The notes under the pieces were generated by a model. The model worked only from the letters and a program-made list of their open reading frames with translations. It ran no database searches and was not told where the DNA came from. This document shows, one piece after another, positions 23,755-37,489 of a stretch of 64,000 nucleotides of DNA (within the stretch, counting starts at the first letter, position 1; each line of letters opens with the position of its first letter). Source of the stretch: Brienomyrus brachyistius (Eukaryota > Chordata > Actinopteri > Osteoglossiformes > Mormyridae); assembly GCF_023856365.1 (NCBI RefSeq), contig NC_064555.1, positions 12,179,754 to 12,243,753 of the forward strand, given 5' to 3'. The translations under genes were made by a program, and so were the position numbers.

Positions 23755-24786
23755 GAATACTTTCCCCCAAAGATATTGTGTGATTCCGATGTGGTTTTTT
23801 TGGACAATCTGAATAAACAGCTTCAGAGCTTGGATTTCGTTGATTGTTATGAAGCAGCTCTTGACTCTTCTCTACACTAAAGTGTCTTTAGGTGTTTGGT
23901 AGGGGTGGATGTTATTTTTGGAGAGCATAGTGTTTGTTCAATCTTGTTTTTTTCTCTCATCTGTTTTATTGCTGATGAAGGCTGCTAGATAATCAGCAAT
24001 TCCGACACCTGCGGCTGGGAATCTCCATTAATACATTAGCGATACTTGCTGCAACTCAGACTGGTTACTGCTTCTTTTAGCAGTGGCAGTCAATGAGATT
24101 AAAAAGACTGAACCATTTCTAATGATTTGACATGTCTTGATTTATCCGTACTTGTGTCATTTTCATTGCTATTACATATGTCCACGTGTCTGCATCACTC
24201 ATTTTCCACTTTTGTCGTGTCTCATCTAGTTACGCAGCATCAGTGTATGAGCGCGTGTGTGGTTCTACAAATGGACAATTCTACAGAGTGAGCAGGTCAG
24301 ATTATATAGTTTTTCCCCACTTTTTCTACCTGCCTTTGTGTGCTCTGACATCTGTAGCCATTATTTTTTTCAACAATGAAGTAGCACTTTAACCAAGCTT
24401 TCAGAAACTTGCTGTGAACAAGTGTGTTACCTGATAAGAAATTGTGTTACTCTTTTGAAGGTTAGCTCTGGATCACAATTGATTTTATTTCATACTTTTT
24501 TCATGGAATATTTTCATTTAAATGATAATCTTGTCGTAGAAAGTCTTATTGAATGTGGCATTTGATATGTGTTTGTGAAGTAAATAAACATGTAAGCCAC
24601 TTTACATAAAATCGGTTTAACAGTTTTTTTTAAGTATATCTCAACTTTCAAGAGTGGCTCAGAGGGGCCATCCTGCAGTACATACAAAGTAACGTGAAGC
24701 CAGCTCATGTTCTTGAAGACCAGAGACACCGTGGATGAAACTCCTTCAATCTTCACAGGAGTCTGCGAGATTTAGGTGGCTATTTT

Positions 24787-25003
24787 AAGACTATACTTTC
24801 AGGGATCATTTCTGTAGTTTCTGACTGGAGAAACGTGTTATGAAAGTGTTTGGTCATGCTGGCCACGATGAAGAGGTATGGTATTCTCTTCTGAACATGA
24901 AACAGTTGAAGAACATGGAGACTTCTCCATAGTTCTGCATCTTTGATGATTGTTCCAGAATCTCTATGGAGAAGCTGGTGGAAGAGAATGCGGTCTGAGT
25001 GGT
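24787..25003 (+). ncRNA. U3: U3 snoRNA copy 20 (majority sequence)
   Basis: Identical to copy 2 by eye. The following spacer has AACAATAAAATAGC, whereas both flanking units have AACAATGAAGTAGC, a likely short conversion tract. Confidence 0.92.
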
Positions 25004-26035
25004 GAATACTTTCCCCCAAAGATATTGTGTGATTCCGATGTGGTTTTTTTGGACAATCTGAATAAACAGCTTCAGAGCTTGGATTTCGTTGATTGTTATG
25101 AAGCAGCTCTTGACTCTTCTCTACACTAAAGTGTCTTTAGGTGTTTGGTAGGGGTGGATGTTATTTTTGGAGAGCATAGTGTTTGTTCAATCTTGTTTTT
25201 TTCTCTCATCTGTTTTATTGCTGATGAAGGCTGCTAGATAATCAGCAATTCCGACACCTGCGGCTGGGAATCTCCATTAATACATTAGCGATACTTGCTG
25301 CAACTCAGACTGGTTACTGCTTCTTTTAGCAGTGGCAGTCAATGAGATTAAAAAGACTGAACCATTTCTAATGATTTGACATGTCTTGATTTATCCGTAC
25401 TTGTGTCATTTTCATTGCTATTACATATGTCCACGTGTCTGCATCACTCATTTTCCACTTTTGTCGTGTCTCATCTAGTTACGCAGCATCAGTGTATGAG
25501 CGCGTGTGTGGTTCTACAAATGGACAATTCTACAGAGTGAGCAGGTCAGATTATATAGTTTTTCCCCACTTTTTCTACCTGCCTTTGTGTGCTCTGACAT
25601 CTGTAGCCATTATTTTTTTCAACAATAAAATAGCACTTTAACCAAGCTTTCAGAAACTTGCTGTGAACAAGTGTGTTACCTGATAAGAAATTGTGTTACT
25701 CTTTTGAAGGTTAGCTCTGGATCACAATTGATTTTATTTCATACTTTTTTCATGGAATATTTTCATTTAAATGATAATCTTGTCGTAGAAAGTCTTATTG
25801 AATGTGGCATTTGATATGTGTTTGTGAAGTAAATAAACATGTAAGCCACTTTACATAAAATCGGTTTAACAGTTTTTTTTAAGTATATCTCAACTTTCAA
25901 GAGTGGCTCAGAGGGGCCATCCTGCAGTACATACAAAGTAACGTGAAGCCAGCTCATGTTCTTGAAGACCAGAGACACCGTGGATGAAACTCCTTCAATC
26001 TTCACAGGAGTCTGCGAGATTTAGGTGGCTATTTT

Positions 26036-26252
26036 AAGACTATACTTTCAGGGATCATTTCTGTAGTTTCTGACTGGAGAAACGTGTTATGAAAGTGTTT
26101 GGTCATGCTGGCCACGATGAAGAGGTATGGTATTCTCTTCTGAACATGAAACAGTTGAAGAACATGGAGACTTCTCCATAGTTCTGCATCTTTGATGATT
26201 GTTCCAGAATCTCTATGGAGAAGCTGGTGGAAGAGAATGCGGTCTGAGTGGT
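26036..26252 (+). ncRNA. U3: U3 snoRNA copy 21 (majority sequence)
   Basis: Identical to copy 2 by eye. The following spacer carries AACAATGAAGTAGC. The next copy is 1,249 bp on. Confidence 0.92.
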
Positions 26253-27284
26253 GAATACTTTCCCCCAAAGATATTGTGTGATTCCGATGTGGTTTTTTTG
26301 GACAATCTGAATAAACAGCTTCAGAGCTTGGATTTCGTTGATTGTTATGAAGCAGCTCTTGACTCTTCTCTACACTAAAGTGTCTTTAGGTGTTTGGTAG
26401 GGGTGGATGTTATTTTTGGAGAGCATAGTGTTTGTTCAATCTTGTTTTTTTCTCTCATCTGTTTTATTGCTGATGAAGGCTGCTAGATAATCAGCAATTC
26501 CGACACCTGCGGCTGGGAATCTCCATTAATACATTAGCGATACTTGCTGCAACTCAGACTGGTTACTGCTTCTTTTAGCAGTGGCAGTCAATGAGATTAA
26601 AAAGACTGAACCATTTCTAATGATTTGACATGTCTTGATTTATCCGTACTTGTGTCATTTTCATTGCTATTACATATGTCCACGTGTCTGCATCACTCAT
26701 TTTCCACTTTTGTCGTGTCTCATCTAGTTACGCAGCATCAGTGTATGAGCGCGTGTGTGGTTCTACAAATGGACAATTCTACAGAGTGAGCAGGTCAGAT
26801 TATATAGTTTTTCCCCACTTTTTCTACCTGCCTTTGTGTGCTCTGACATCTGTAGCCATTATTTTTTTCAACAATGAAGTAGCACTTTAACCAAGCTTTC
26901 AGAAACTTGCTGTGAACAAGTGTGTTACCTGATAAGAAATTGTGTTACTCTTTTGAAGGTTAGCTCTGGATCACAATTGATTTTATTTCATACTTTTTTC
27001 ATGGAATATTTTCATTTAAATGATAATCTTGTCGTAGAAAGTCTTATTGAATGTGGCATTTGATATGTGTTTGTGAAGTAAATAAACATGTAAGCCACTT
27101 TACATAAAATCGGTTTAACAGTTTTTTTTAAGTATATCTCAACTTTCAAGAGTGGCTCAGAGGGGCCATCCTGCAGTACATACAAAGTAACGTGAAGCCA
27201 GCTCATGTTCTTGAAGACCAGAGACACCGTGGATGAAACTCCTTCAATCTTCACAGGAGTCTGCGAGATTTAGGTGGCTATTTT

Positions 27285-27501
27285 AAGACTATACTTTCAG
27301 GGATCATTTCTGTAGTTTCTGACTGGAGAAACGTGTTATGAAAGTGTTTGGTCATGCTGGCCACGATGAAGAGGTATGGTATTCGCTTCTGAACATGAAA
27401 CAGTTGAAGAACATGGAGACTTCTCCATAGTTCTGCATCTTTGATGATTGTTCCAGAATCTCTATGGAGAAGCTGGTGGAAGAGAATGCGGTCTGAGTGG
27501 T
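27285..27501 (+). ncRNA. U3: U3 snoRNA copy 22
   Basis: Full length, with T101G, shared only with copy 14. The spacer after it resembles the one after copy 14 but lacks the 17-nt duplication. Confidence 0.87.
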
Positions 27502-28533
27502 GAATACTTTCCCCCAAAGATATTGTGTGATTCCGATGTGGTTTTTTTGGACAATCTGAATAAACAGCTTCAGAGCTTGGATTTCGTTGATTGTTATGAA
27601 GCAGCTCTTGACTCTTCTCTACACTAAAGTGTCTTTAGGTGTTTGGTAGGTGTGGATGTTATTTTTGGAGAGCATAATGTTTGTTCAATCTTGTTTTTTT
27701 CTCTCATCTGTTTTATTGCTGATGAAGGCTGCTAGATAATCAGCAATTCCGACACCTGCGGCTGGGAATCTCCATTAATACATTAGCGATACTTGCTGCA
27801 ACTCAGACTGGTTACTGCTTCTTTTAGCAGTGGCAGTCAATGAGATTAAAAAGACTGAACCATTTCTAATGATTTGACATGTCTTGATTTATCCGTACTT
27901 GTGTCATTTTCATTGCTATTACATATGTCCACGTGTCTGCATCACTCATTTTCCACTTTTGTCGTGTCTCATCTAGTTACGCAGCATCAGTGCATGAGCG
28001 CGTGTGTGGTTCTACAAATGGACAATTCTACAGAGTGAGCAGGTCAGATTATCTAGTTTTTCCCCCCTTTTTCTACCTGCCTTTGTGTGCTCTGACATCT
28101 GTAGCCATTATTTTTTTCAACAATAAAATAGCACTTTAACCAAGCTTTCAGAAACTTGCTGTGAACAAGTGTGTTACCTGATAAGAAATTGTGTTACTCT
28201 TTTGAAGGTTAGCTCTGGATCACAATTGATTTTATTTCATACTTTTTTCATGGAATATTTTCATTTAAATGATAATCTTGTCGTAGAAAGTCTTATTGAA
28301 TGTGGCATTTGATATGTGTTTGTGAAGTAAATAAACATGTAAGCCACTTTACATAAAATCGGTTTAACAGTTTTTTTTAAGTATATCTCAACTTTCAAGA
28401 GTGGCTCAGAGGGGCCATCCTGCAGTACATACAAAGTAACGTGAAGCCAGCTCATGTTCTTGAAGACCAGAGACACCGTGGATGAAACTCCTTCAATCTT
28501 CACAGGAGTCTGCGAGATTTAGGTGGCTATTTT

Positions 28534-28750
28534 AAGACTATACTTTCAGGGATCATTTCTGTAGTTTCTGACTGGAGAAACGTGTTATGAAAGTGTTTGG
28601 TCATGCTGGCCACGATGAAGAGGTATGGTATTCTCTTCTGAACATGAAACAGTTGAAGAACATGGAGACTTCTCCATAGTTCTGCATCTTTGATGATTGT
28701 TCCAGAATCTCTATGGAGAAGCTGGTGGAAGAGAATGCGGTCTGAGTGGT
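28534..28750 (+). ncRNA. U3: U3 snoRNA copy 23 (majority sequence)
   Basis: Identical to copy 2 by eye. It is the last unmutated copy; every copy to its right carries at least one change. Confidence 0.92.
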
Positions 28751-29782
28751 GAATACTTTCCCCCAAAGATATTGTGTGATTCCGATGTGGTTTTTTTGGA
28801 CAATCTGAATAAACAGCTTCAGAGCTTGGATTTCGTTGATTGTTATGAAGCAGCTCTTGACTCTTCTCTACACTAAAGTGTCTTTAGGTGTTTGGTAGGT
28901 GTGGATGTTACTTTTGGAGAGCATAGTGTTTGTTCAATCTTGTTTTTTTCTCTCATCTGTTTTATTGCTGATGAAGGCTGCTAGATAATCAGCAATTCCG
29001 ACACCTGCGGCTGGGAATCTCCATTAATACATTAGCGATACTTGCTGCAACTCAGACTGGTTACTGCTTCTTTTAGCAGTGGCAGTCAATGAGATTAAAA
29101 AGACTGAACCATTTCTAATGATTTGACATGTCTTGATTTATCCGTACTTGTGTCATTTTCATTGCTATTACATATGTCCACGTGTCTGCATCACTCATTT
29201 TCCACTTTTGTCGTGTCTCATCTAGTTACGCAGCATCAGTGTATGAGCGCGTGTGTGGTTCTACAAATGGACAATTCTACAGAGTGAGCAGGTCAGATTA
29301 TCTAGTTTTTCCCCCCTTTTTCTACCTGCCTTTGTGTGCTCTGACATCTGTAGCCATTATTTTTTTCAACAATAAAATAGCACTTTAACCAAGCTTTCAG
29401 AAACTTGCTGTGAACAAGTGTGTTACCTGATAAGAAATTGTGTTATTCTTTTGAAGGTTAGCTCTGGATCACAATTGATTTTATTTCATACTTTTTTCAT
29501 GGGATATTTTCATTTAAATGATAATCTTGTCGTAGAAAGTCTTATTGAATGTGGCATTTGATATGTGTTTGTGAAGTAAATAAACATGTAAGCCACTTTA
29601 CATAAAATCGGTTTAACAGTTTTTTTTAAGTATATCTCAACTTTCAAGAGTGGCTCAGAGGGGCCATCCTGCAGTACATACAAAGTAACGTGAAGCCAGC
29701 TCATGTTCTTGAAGACCAGAGACACCGTGGATGAAACTCCTTCAATCTTCACAGGAGTCTGCGAGATTTAGGTGGCTATTTT

Positions 29783-29999
29783 AAGACTATATTTTCAGGG
29801 ATCATTTCTGTAGTTTCTGACTGGAGAAATGTGTTATGAAAGTGTTTGGTCATGCTGGCCACGATGAAGAGGTATGGTATTCTCTGCTGAACATGAAACA
29901 GTTGAAGAACATGGAGACTTCTCCATAGTTCTGCATCTTTGATGATTGTTCCAGAATCTCTATGGAGAAGCTGGTGGAAGAGAATGCGGTCTGAGTGGT
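29783..29999 (+). ncRNA. U3: U3 snoRNA copy 24
   Basis: Full length, with C10T, C48T and T104G. T104G lies inside box C (CTTCTG to CTGCTG) and is the leftmost occurrence of a change that becomes common on the right. C48T keeps the 31-48 hairpin through a G-U pair. C' and D are intact. Confidence 0.82.
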
Positions 30000-31031
30000 G
30001 AATACTTTCCCCCAAAGATATTGTGTGATTCCGATGTGGTTTTTTTGGACAATCTGAATAAACAGCTTCAGAGCTTGGATTTCGTTGATTGTTATGAAGC
30101 AGCTCTTGACTCTTCTCTACACTAAAGTGTCTTTAGGTGTTTGGTAGGGGTGGATGTTATTTTTGGAGAGCATAGTGTTTGTTCAATCTTGTTTTTTTCT
30201 CTCATCTGTTTTATTGCTGATGAAGGCTGCTAGATAATCAGCAATTCCGACACCTGCGGCTGGGAATCTCCATTAATACATTAGCGATACTTGCTGCAAC
30301 TCAGACTGGTTACTGCTTCTTTTAGCGGTGGCAGTCAATGAGATTAAAAAGACTGAACCATTTCTAATGATTTGACATATCTTGATTTATCCGTACTTGT
30401 GTCATTTTCATTGCTATTACATATGTCCACGTGTCTGCATCACTCATTTTCCACTTTTGTCGTGTCTCATCTAGTTACGCAGCATCAGTGCATGAGCGCG
30501 TGTGTGGTTCTACAAATGGACAATTCTACATAGTGAGCAGGTCAGATTGTCTAGTTTTTCCCCACTTTTTCTACCTGCCTTTGTGTGCTCTGACATCTGT
30601 AGCCATTATTTTTTTCAACAATAAAATAGCACTTTAACCAAGCTTTCAGAAACTTGCTGTGAACAAGTGTGTTACCTGATAAGAAATTGTGTTATTCTTT
30701 TGAAGGTTAGCTCTGGATCACAATTGATTTTATTTCATACTTTTTTCATGGAATATTTTCATTTAAATGATAATCTTGTCGTAGAAAGTCTTATTGAATG
30801 TGGCATTTGATATGTGTTTGTGAAGTAAATAAACATGTAAGCCACTTTACATAAAATCGGTTTAACAGTTTTTTTTAAGTATATCTCAACTTTCAAGAGT
30901 GGCTCAGAGGGGCCATCCTGCAGTACATACAAAGTAACGTGAAGCCAGCTCATGTTCTTGAAGACCAGAGACACCGTGGATGAAACTCCTTCAATCTTCA
31001 CAGGAGTCTGCGAGATTTAGGTGGCTATTTT

Positions 31032-31248
31032 AAGACTATACTTTCAGGGATCATTTCTGTAGTTTCTGACTGGAGAAACGTGTTATGAAAGTGTTTGGTC
31101 ATGCTGGCCGCGATGAAGAGGTAAGGTATTCTCTTCTGAACATGAAACAGTTGAAGAACATGGAGACTTCTCCATAGTTCTGCATCTTTGATGATTGTTC
31201 CAGAATCTCTATGGAGAAGCTGGTGGAAGAGAATGCGGTCTGAGTGGT
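31032..31248 (+). ncRNA. U3: U3 snoRNA copy 25
   Basis: Full length, with A79G and T93A on either side of box B. The spacer before it has GGTCAGATTGTC and TCTACATAGTG, the latter shared with the next two spacers. Confidence 0.84.
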
Positions 31249-32280
31249 GAATACTTTCCCCCAAAGATATTGTGTGATTCCGATGTGGTTTTTTTGGACA
31301 ATCTGAATAAACAGCTTCAGAGCTTGGATTTCGTTGATTGTTATGAAGCAGCTCTTGACTCTTCTCTACACTAAAGTGTCTTTAGGTGTTTGGTAGGTGT
31401 GGATGTTATTTTTGGAGAGCATAGTGTTTGTTCAATCTTGTTATTTTCTCTCATCTGTTTTATTGCTGATGAAGGCTGCTAGATAATCAGCAATTCCGAC
31501 ACCTGCGGCTGGGAATCTCCATTAATACATTAGCGATACTTGCTGCAACTCAGACTGGTTACTGCTTCTTTTAGCAGTGGCAGTCAATGAGATTAAAAAG
31601 ACTGAACCATTTCTAATGATTTGACATGTCTTGATTTATCCGTACTTGTGTCATTTTCATTGCTATTACATATGTCCACGTGTCTGCATCACTCATTTTC
31701 CACTTTTGTCGTGTCTCATCTAGTTACGCAGCATCAGTGCATGAGCGCGTGTGTGGTTCTACAAATGGACAATTCTACATAGTGAGCAGGTCAGATTATC
31801 TAGTTTTTCCCCCCTTTTTCTACCTGCCTTTGTGTGCTCTGACATCTGTAGCCATTATTTTTTTCAACAATAAAATAGCACTTTAACCAAGCTTTCAGAA
31901 ACTTGCTGTGAACAAGTGTGTTACCTGATAAGAAATTGTGTTATTCTTTTGAAGGTTAGCTCTGGATCACAATTGATTTTATTTCATACTTTTTTCATGG
32001 AATATTTTCATTTAAATGATAATCTTGTCGTAGAAAGTCTTATTGAATGTGGCATTTGATATGTGTTTGTGAAGTAAATAAACATGTAAGCCACTTTACA
32101 TAAAATCGGTTTAACAGTTTTTTTTAAGTATATCTCAACTTTCAAGAGTGGCTCAGAGGGACCATCCTGCAGTACATACAAAGTAACGTGAAGCCAGCTC
32201 ATGTTCTTGAAGACCAGAGACACCGTGGATGAAACTCCTTCAATCTTCACAGGAGTCTGCGAGATTTAGGTGGCTATTTT

Positions 32281-32497
32281 AAGACTATACTTTCAGGGAT
32301 CATTTTTGTAGTTTCTGACTGGAGAAACGTGTTATGAAAGTGTTTGGTCATGCTAGCCACGATGAAGAGGTATGGTATTCTCTTCTGAACATGAAACAGT
32401 TGAAGAACATGGAGACTTCTCCATAGTTCTGCATCTTTGATGATTGTTCCAGAATCTCTATGGAGAAGCTGGTGGAAGAGAATGCGGTCTGAGTGGT
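32281..32497 (+). ncRNA. U3: U3 snoRNA copy 26
   Basis: Full length, with C26T in box A and G75A. Box A is the 18S-pairing segment, so C26T could weaken function. The PSE-proximal flank reads AGAGGGACCATCC instead of AGAGGGGCCATCC, as in the next unit. Confidence 0.8.
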
Positions 32498-33529
32498 GAA
32501 TACTTTCCCCCAAAGATATTGTGTGATTCCGATGTGGTTTTTTTGGACAATCTGAATAAACAGCTTCAGAGCTTGGATTTCGTTGATTGTTATGAAGCAG
32601 CTCTTGACTCTTCTCTACACTAAAGTGTCTTTAGGTGTTTGGTAGGTGTGGATGTTATTTTTGGAGAGCATAGTGTTTGTTCAATCTTGTTTTTTTCTCT
32701 CATCTGTTTTATTGCTGATGAAGGCTGCTAGATAATCAGCAATTCCGACACCTGCGGCTGGGAATCTCCATTAATACATTAGCGATACTTGCTGCAACTC
32801 AGACTGGTTACTGCTTCTTTTAGCGGTGGCAGTCAATGAGATTAAAAAGACTGAACCATTTCTAATGATTTGACATGTCTTGATTTATCCGTACTTGTGT
32901 CATTTTCATTGCTATTACATATGTCCACGTGTCTGCATCACTCATTTTCCACTTTTGTCGTGTCTCATCTAGTTACGCAGCATCAGTGCATGAGCGCGTG
33001 TGTGGTTCTACAAATGGACAATTCTACATAGTGAGCAGGTCAGATTATCTAGTTTTTCCCCCCTTTTTCTACCTGCCTTTGTGTGCTCTGACATCTGTAG
33101 CCATTATTTTTTTCAACAATAAAATAGCACTTTAACCAAGCTTTCAGAAACTTGCTGTGAACAAGTGTGTTACCTGATAAGAAATTGTGTTATTCTTTTG
33201 AAGGTTAGCTCTGGATCACAATTGATTTTATTTCATACTTTTTTCATGGAATATTTTCATCTAAATGATAATCTTGTCGTAGAAAGTCTTATTGAATGTG
33301 GCATTTGATATGTGTTTGTGAAGTAAATAAACATGTAAGCCACTTTACATAAAATCGGTTTAACAGTTTTTTTTAAGTATATCTCAACTTTCAAGAGTGG
33401 CTCAGAGGGACCATCCTGCAGTACATACAAAGTAACGTGAAGCCAGCTCATGTTCTTGAAGACCAGAGACACCGTGGATGAAACTCCTTCAATCTTCACA
33501 GGAGTCTGCGAGATTTAGGTGGCTATTTT

Positions 33530-33746
33530 AAGACTATACTTTCAGGGATCATTTTTGTAGTTTCTGACTGGAGAAACGTGTTATGAAAGTGTTTGGTCAT
33601 GCTGGCCACGATGAAGAGGTATGGTATTCTCTTCTGAACATGAAACAGTTGAAGAACATGGAGACTTCTCCATAGTTCTGCATCTTTGATGATTGTTCCA
33701 GAATCTCTATGGAGAAGCTGGTGGAAGAGAATGCGGTCTGAGTGGT
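33530..33746 (+). ncRNA. U3: U3 snoRNA copy 27
   Basis: Full length, with C26T in box A only. It is a near-duplicate of the unit before it. Confidence 0.83.
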
Positions 33747-34778
33747 GAATACTTTCCCCCAAAGATATTGTGTGATTCCGATGTGGTTTTTTTGGACAAT
33801 CTGAATAAACAGCTTCAGAGCTTGGATTTCGTTGATTGTTATGAAGCAGCTCTTGACTCTTCTCTACACTAAAGTGTCTTTAGGTGTTTGGTAGGTGTGG
33901 ATGTTATTTTTGGAGAGCATAGTGTTTGTTCAATCTTGTTTTTTTCTCTCATCTGTTTTATTGCTGATGAAGGCTGCTAGATAATCAGCAATTCCGACAC
34001 CTGCGGCTGGGAATCTCCATTAATATATTAGCGATACTTGCTGCAACTCAGACTGGTTACTGCTTCTTTTAGCGGTGGCAGTCAATGAGATTAAAAAGAC
34101 TGAACCATTTCTAATGATTTGACATGTCTTGATTTATCCGTACTTGTGTCATTTTCATTGCTATTACATATGTCCACGTGTCTGCATCACTCATTTTCCA
34201 CTTTTGTCGTGTCTCATCTAGTTACGTAGCATCAGTGCATGAGCGCGTGTGTGGTTCTACAAATGGACAATTCTACAGAGTGAGCAGGTCAGATTATATA
34301 GTTTTTCCCCACTTTTTCTACCTGCCTTTGTGTGCTCTGACATCTGTAGCCATTATTTTTTTCAACAATAAAATAGCACTTTAACCAAGCTTTCAGAAAC
34401 TTGCTGTGAACAAGTGTGTTACCTGATAAGAAATTGTGTTATTCTTTTGAAGGTTAGCTCTGGATCACAATTGATTTTATTTCATACTTTTTTCATGGAA
34501 TATTTTCATTTAAATGATAATCTTGTCGTAGAAAGTCTTATTGAATGTGGCATTTAATATGCGTTTGTGAAGTAAATAAACATGTAAGCCACTTTACATA
34601 AAATCGGTTTAACAGTTTTTTTTAAGTATATCTCAACTTTCAAGAGTGGCTCAGAGGGGCCATCCTGCAGTACATACAAAGTAACGTGAAGCCAGCTCAT
34701 GTTCTTGAAGACCAGAGACACCGTGGATGAAACTCCTTCAATCTTCACAGGAGTCTGCGAGATTTAGGTGGCTATTTT

Positions 34779-34995
34779 AAGACTATACTTTCAGGGATTA
34801 TTTCTGTAGCTTCTGACTGGAGAAACGTGTTATGAAAGTGTTTGGTCATGCTGGCCACGATGAAGAGGTATGGTATTCTCTTCTGAACATGAAACAGTTG
34901 AAGAACATGGAGACTTCTCCATAGTTCTGCATCTTTGATGATTGTTCCAGAATCTCTATGGAGAAGCTGGTGGAAGAGAATGCGGTCTGAGTGGT
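34779..34995 (+). ncRNA. U3: U3 snoRNA copy 28
   Basis: Full length, with C21T and T32C, both in box A. T32C also breaks a pair of the 31-48 hairpin. Two hits in the best-conserved box make this a weak candidate for function. The following unit is only 1,245 bp because TAAA is lost near 35822-35825. Confidence 0.78.
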
Positions 34996-36023
34996 GAATA
35001 CTTTCCCCCAAAGATATTGTGTGATTCCGATGTGGTTTTTTTGGACAATCTGAATAAACAGCTTCAGAGCTTGGATTTCGTTGATTGTTATGAAGCAGCT
35101 CTTGACTCTTCTCTACACTAAAGTGTCTTTAGGTGTTTGGTAGGGGTGGATGTTATTTTTGGAGAGCATAGTGTTTGTTCAATCTTGTTTTTTTCTCTCA
35201 TCTGTTTTATTGCTGATGAAGGCTGCTAGATAATCAGCAATTCCGACACCTGCGGCTGGGAATCTCCATTAATACATTAGCGATACTTGCTGCAACTCAG
35301 ACTGGTTACTGCTTCTTTTAGCAGTGGCAGTCAATGAGATTAAAAAGACTGAACCATTTCTAATGATTTGACATGTCTTGATTTATCCGTACTTGTGTCA
35401 TTTTCATTGCTATTACATATGTCCACGTGTCTGCATCACTCATTTTCCACTTTTGTCGTGTCTCATCTAGTTACGCAGCATCAGTGTATGAGCGCGTGTG
35501 TGGTTCTACAAATGGACAATTCTACAGAGTGAGCAGGTCAGATTATATAGTTTTTCCCCACTTTTTCTACCTGCCTTTGTGTGCTCTGACATCTGTAGCC
35601 ATTATTTTTTTCAACAATGAAGTAGCACTTTAACCAAGCTTTCAGAAACTTGCTGTGAACAAGTGTGTTACCTGATAAGAAATTGTGTTATTCTTTTGAA
35701 GGTTATCTCTGAATCACGATTGATGTTATTTCATACTTTTTTCATGGGATATTTTCATTTAAATGATAATCTTGTCGTAGAAAGTCTTATTGAATGTGGC
35801 ATTTGATATGTGTTTGTGAAGTAAACATGTAAGCCACTTTACATAAAATCGGTTTAACAGTTTTTTTTAAGTATATCTCAACTTTCAAGAGTGGCTCAGA
35901 GGGGCCATCCTGCAGTACATACAAAGTAACGTGAAGCCAGCTCATGTTCTTGAAGACCAGAGACACCGTGGATGAAACTCCTTCAATCTTCACAGGAGTC
36001 TGCGAGATTTAGGTGGCTATTTT

Positions 36024-36240
36024 AAGACTATACTTTCAGGGATCATTTCTGTAGTTTCTGACTGGAGAAATGTGTTATGAAAGTGTTTGGTCATGCTGGC
36101 CACGATGAAGAGGTATGGTATTCTCTTCTGAACATGAAACAGTTGAAGAACATGGAGACTTCTCCATAGTTCTGCATCTTTGATGATTGTTCCAGAATCT
36201 CTATGGAGAAGCTGGTGGAAGAGAATGCGGTCTGACTGGT
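36024..36240 (+). ncRNA. U3: U3 snoRNA copy 29
   Basis: Full length, with C48T and G213C. G213C follows box D directly (CTGAGTGG to CTGACTGG) and is the first of eight such copies. The spacer upstream reads GAAGTAAACATG, having lost four bases of the FOX-like AGTAAATAAACATG. Confidence 0.82.
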
Positions 36241-37272
36241 GAATACTTTCCCCCAAAGATATTGTGTGATTCCGATGTGGTTTTTTTGGACAATCTGAAT
36301 AAACAGCTTCAGAGCTTGGATTTCGTTGATTGTTATGAAGCAGCTCTTGACTCTTCTCTACACTAAAGTGTCTTTAGGTGTTTGGTAGGGGTGGATGTTA
36401 TTTTTGGAGAGCATAGTGTTTGTTCAATCTCGTTTTTTTCTCTCATCTGTTTTATTGCTGATGAAGGCTGCTAGATAATCAGCAATTCCGACACCTGCGG
36501 CTGGGAATCTCCATTAATACATTAGCGATACTTGCTGCAACTCAGACTGGTTACTGCTTCTTTTAGCAGTGGCAGTCAATGAGATTAAAAAGACTGAACC
36601 ATTTCTAATGATTTGACATGTCTTGATTTATCCGTACTTGTGTCATTTTCATTGCTATTACATATGTCCACGTGTCTGCATCACTCATTTTCCACTTTTG
36701 TCGTGTCTCATCTAGTTACGCAGCATCAGTGCATGAGCGCGTGTGTGGTTCTACAAATGGACAATTCTACAGAGTCAGCAGGTCAGATTATCTAGATTTT
36801 CCCCCCTTTTTCTACCTGCCTTTGTGTGCTCTGACATCTGTAGCCATTATTTTTTTCAACAATAAAATAGCACTTTAACCAAGCTTTCAGAAACTTGCTG
36901 GGAACAAGTGTGTTACCTGATAAGAAATTGTGTTATTCTTTTGAAGGTTAGCTCTGGATCACAATTGATTTTATTTCATACTTTTTTCATGGAATATTTT
37001 CATTTAAATGATAATCTTGTCGTAGAAAGTCTTATTGAATGTGGCATTTGATATGCGTTTGTGAAGTAAATAAACATGTAAGTCACTTTACATAAAATCG
37101 GTTTAACAGTTTTTTTTAAGTATATCTCAACTTTCAAGAGTGGCTCAGAGGGGCCATCCTGCAGTACATACAAAGTAACGTGAAGCCAGCTCATGTTGTT
37201 GAAGACCAGAGACACCGTGGATGAAACTCCTTCAATCTTCACTTGAGTCTGCGAGATTTAGGTGGCTATTTT

Positions 37273-37489
37273 AAGACTATACTTTCAGGGATCATTTCTG
37301 TAGTTTCTGACTGGAGAAACGTGTTATGAAAGTGTTTGGTCATGCTGGCCACGATGAAGAGGTATGGTATTCTCTTCTGAACATGAAACAGTTGAAGAAC
37401 ATGGAGACTTCTCCATAGTTCTGCATCTTTGATGATTGTTCCAGAACCTCTATGGAGAAGCTGGTGGAAGAGAATGCGGTCTGAGTGGT
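37273..37489 (+). ncRNA. U3: U3 snoRNA copy 30
   Basis: Full length, with T175C as in copy 18. Upstream flank variants are TTCACTTGAGTC (for TTCACAGGAGTC) and ATGTTGTTGAAG. All boxes are intact. Confidence 0.84.
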
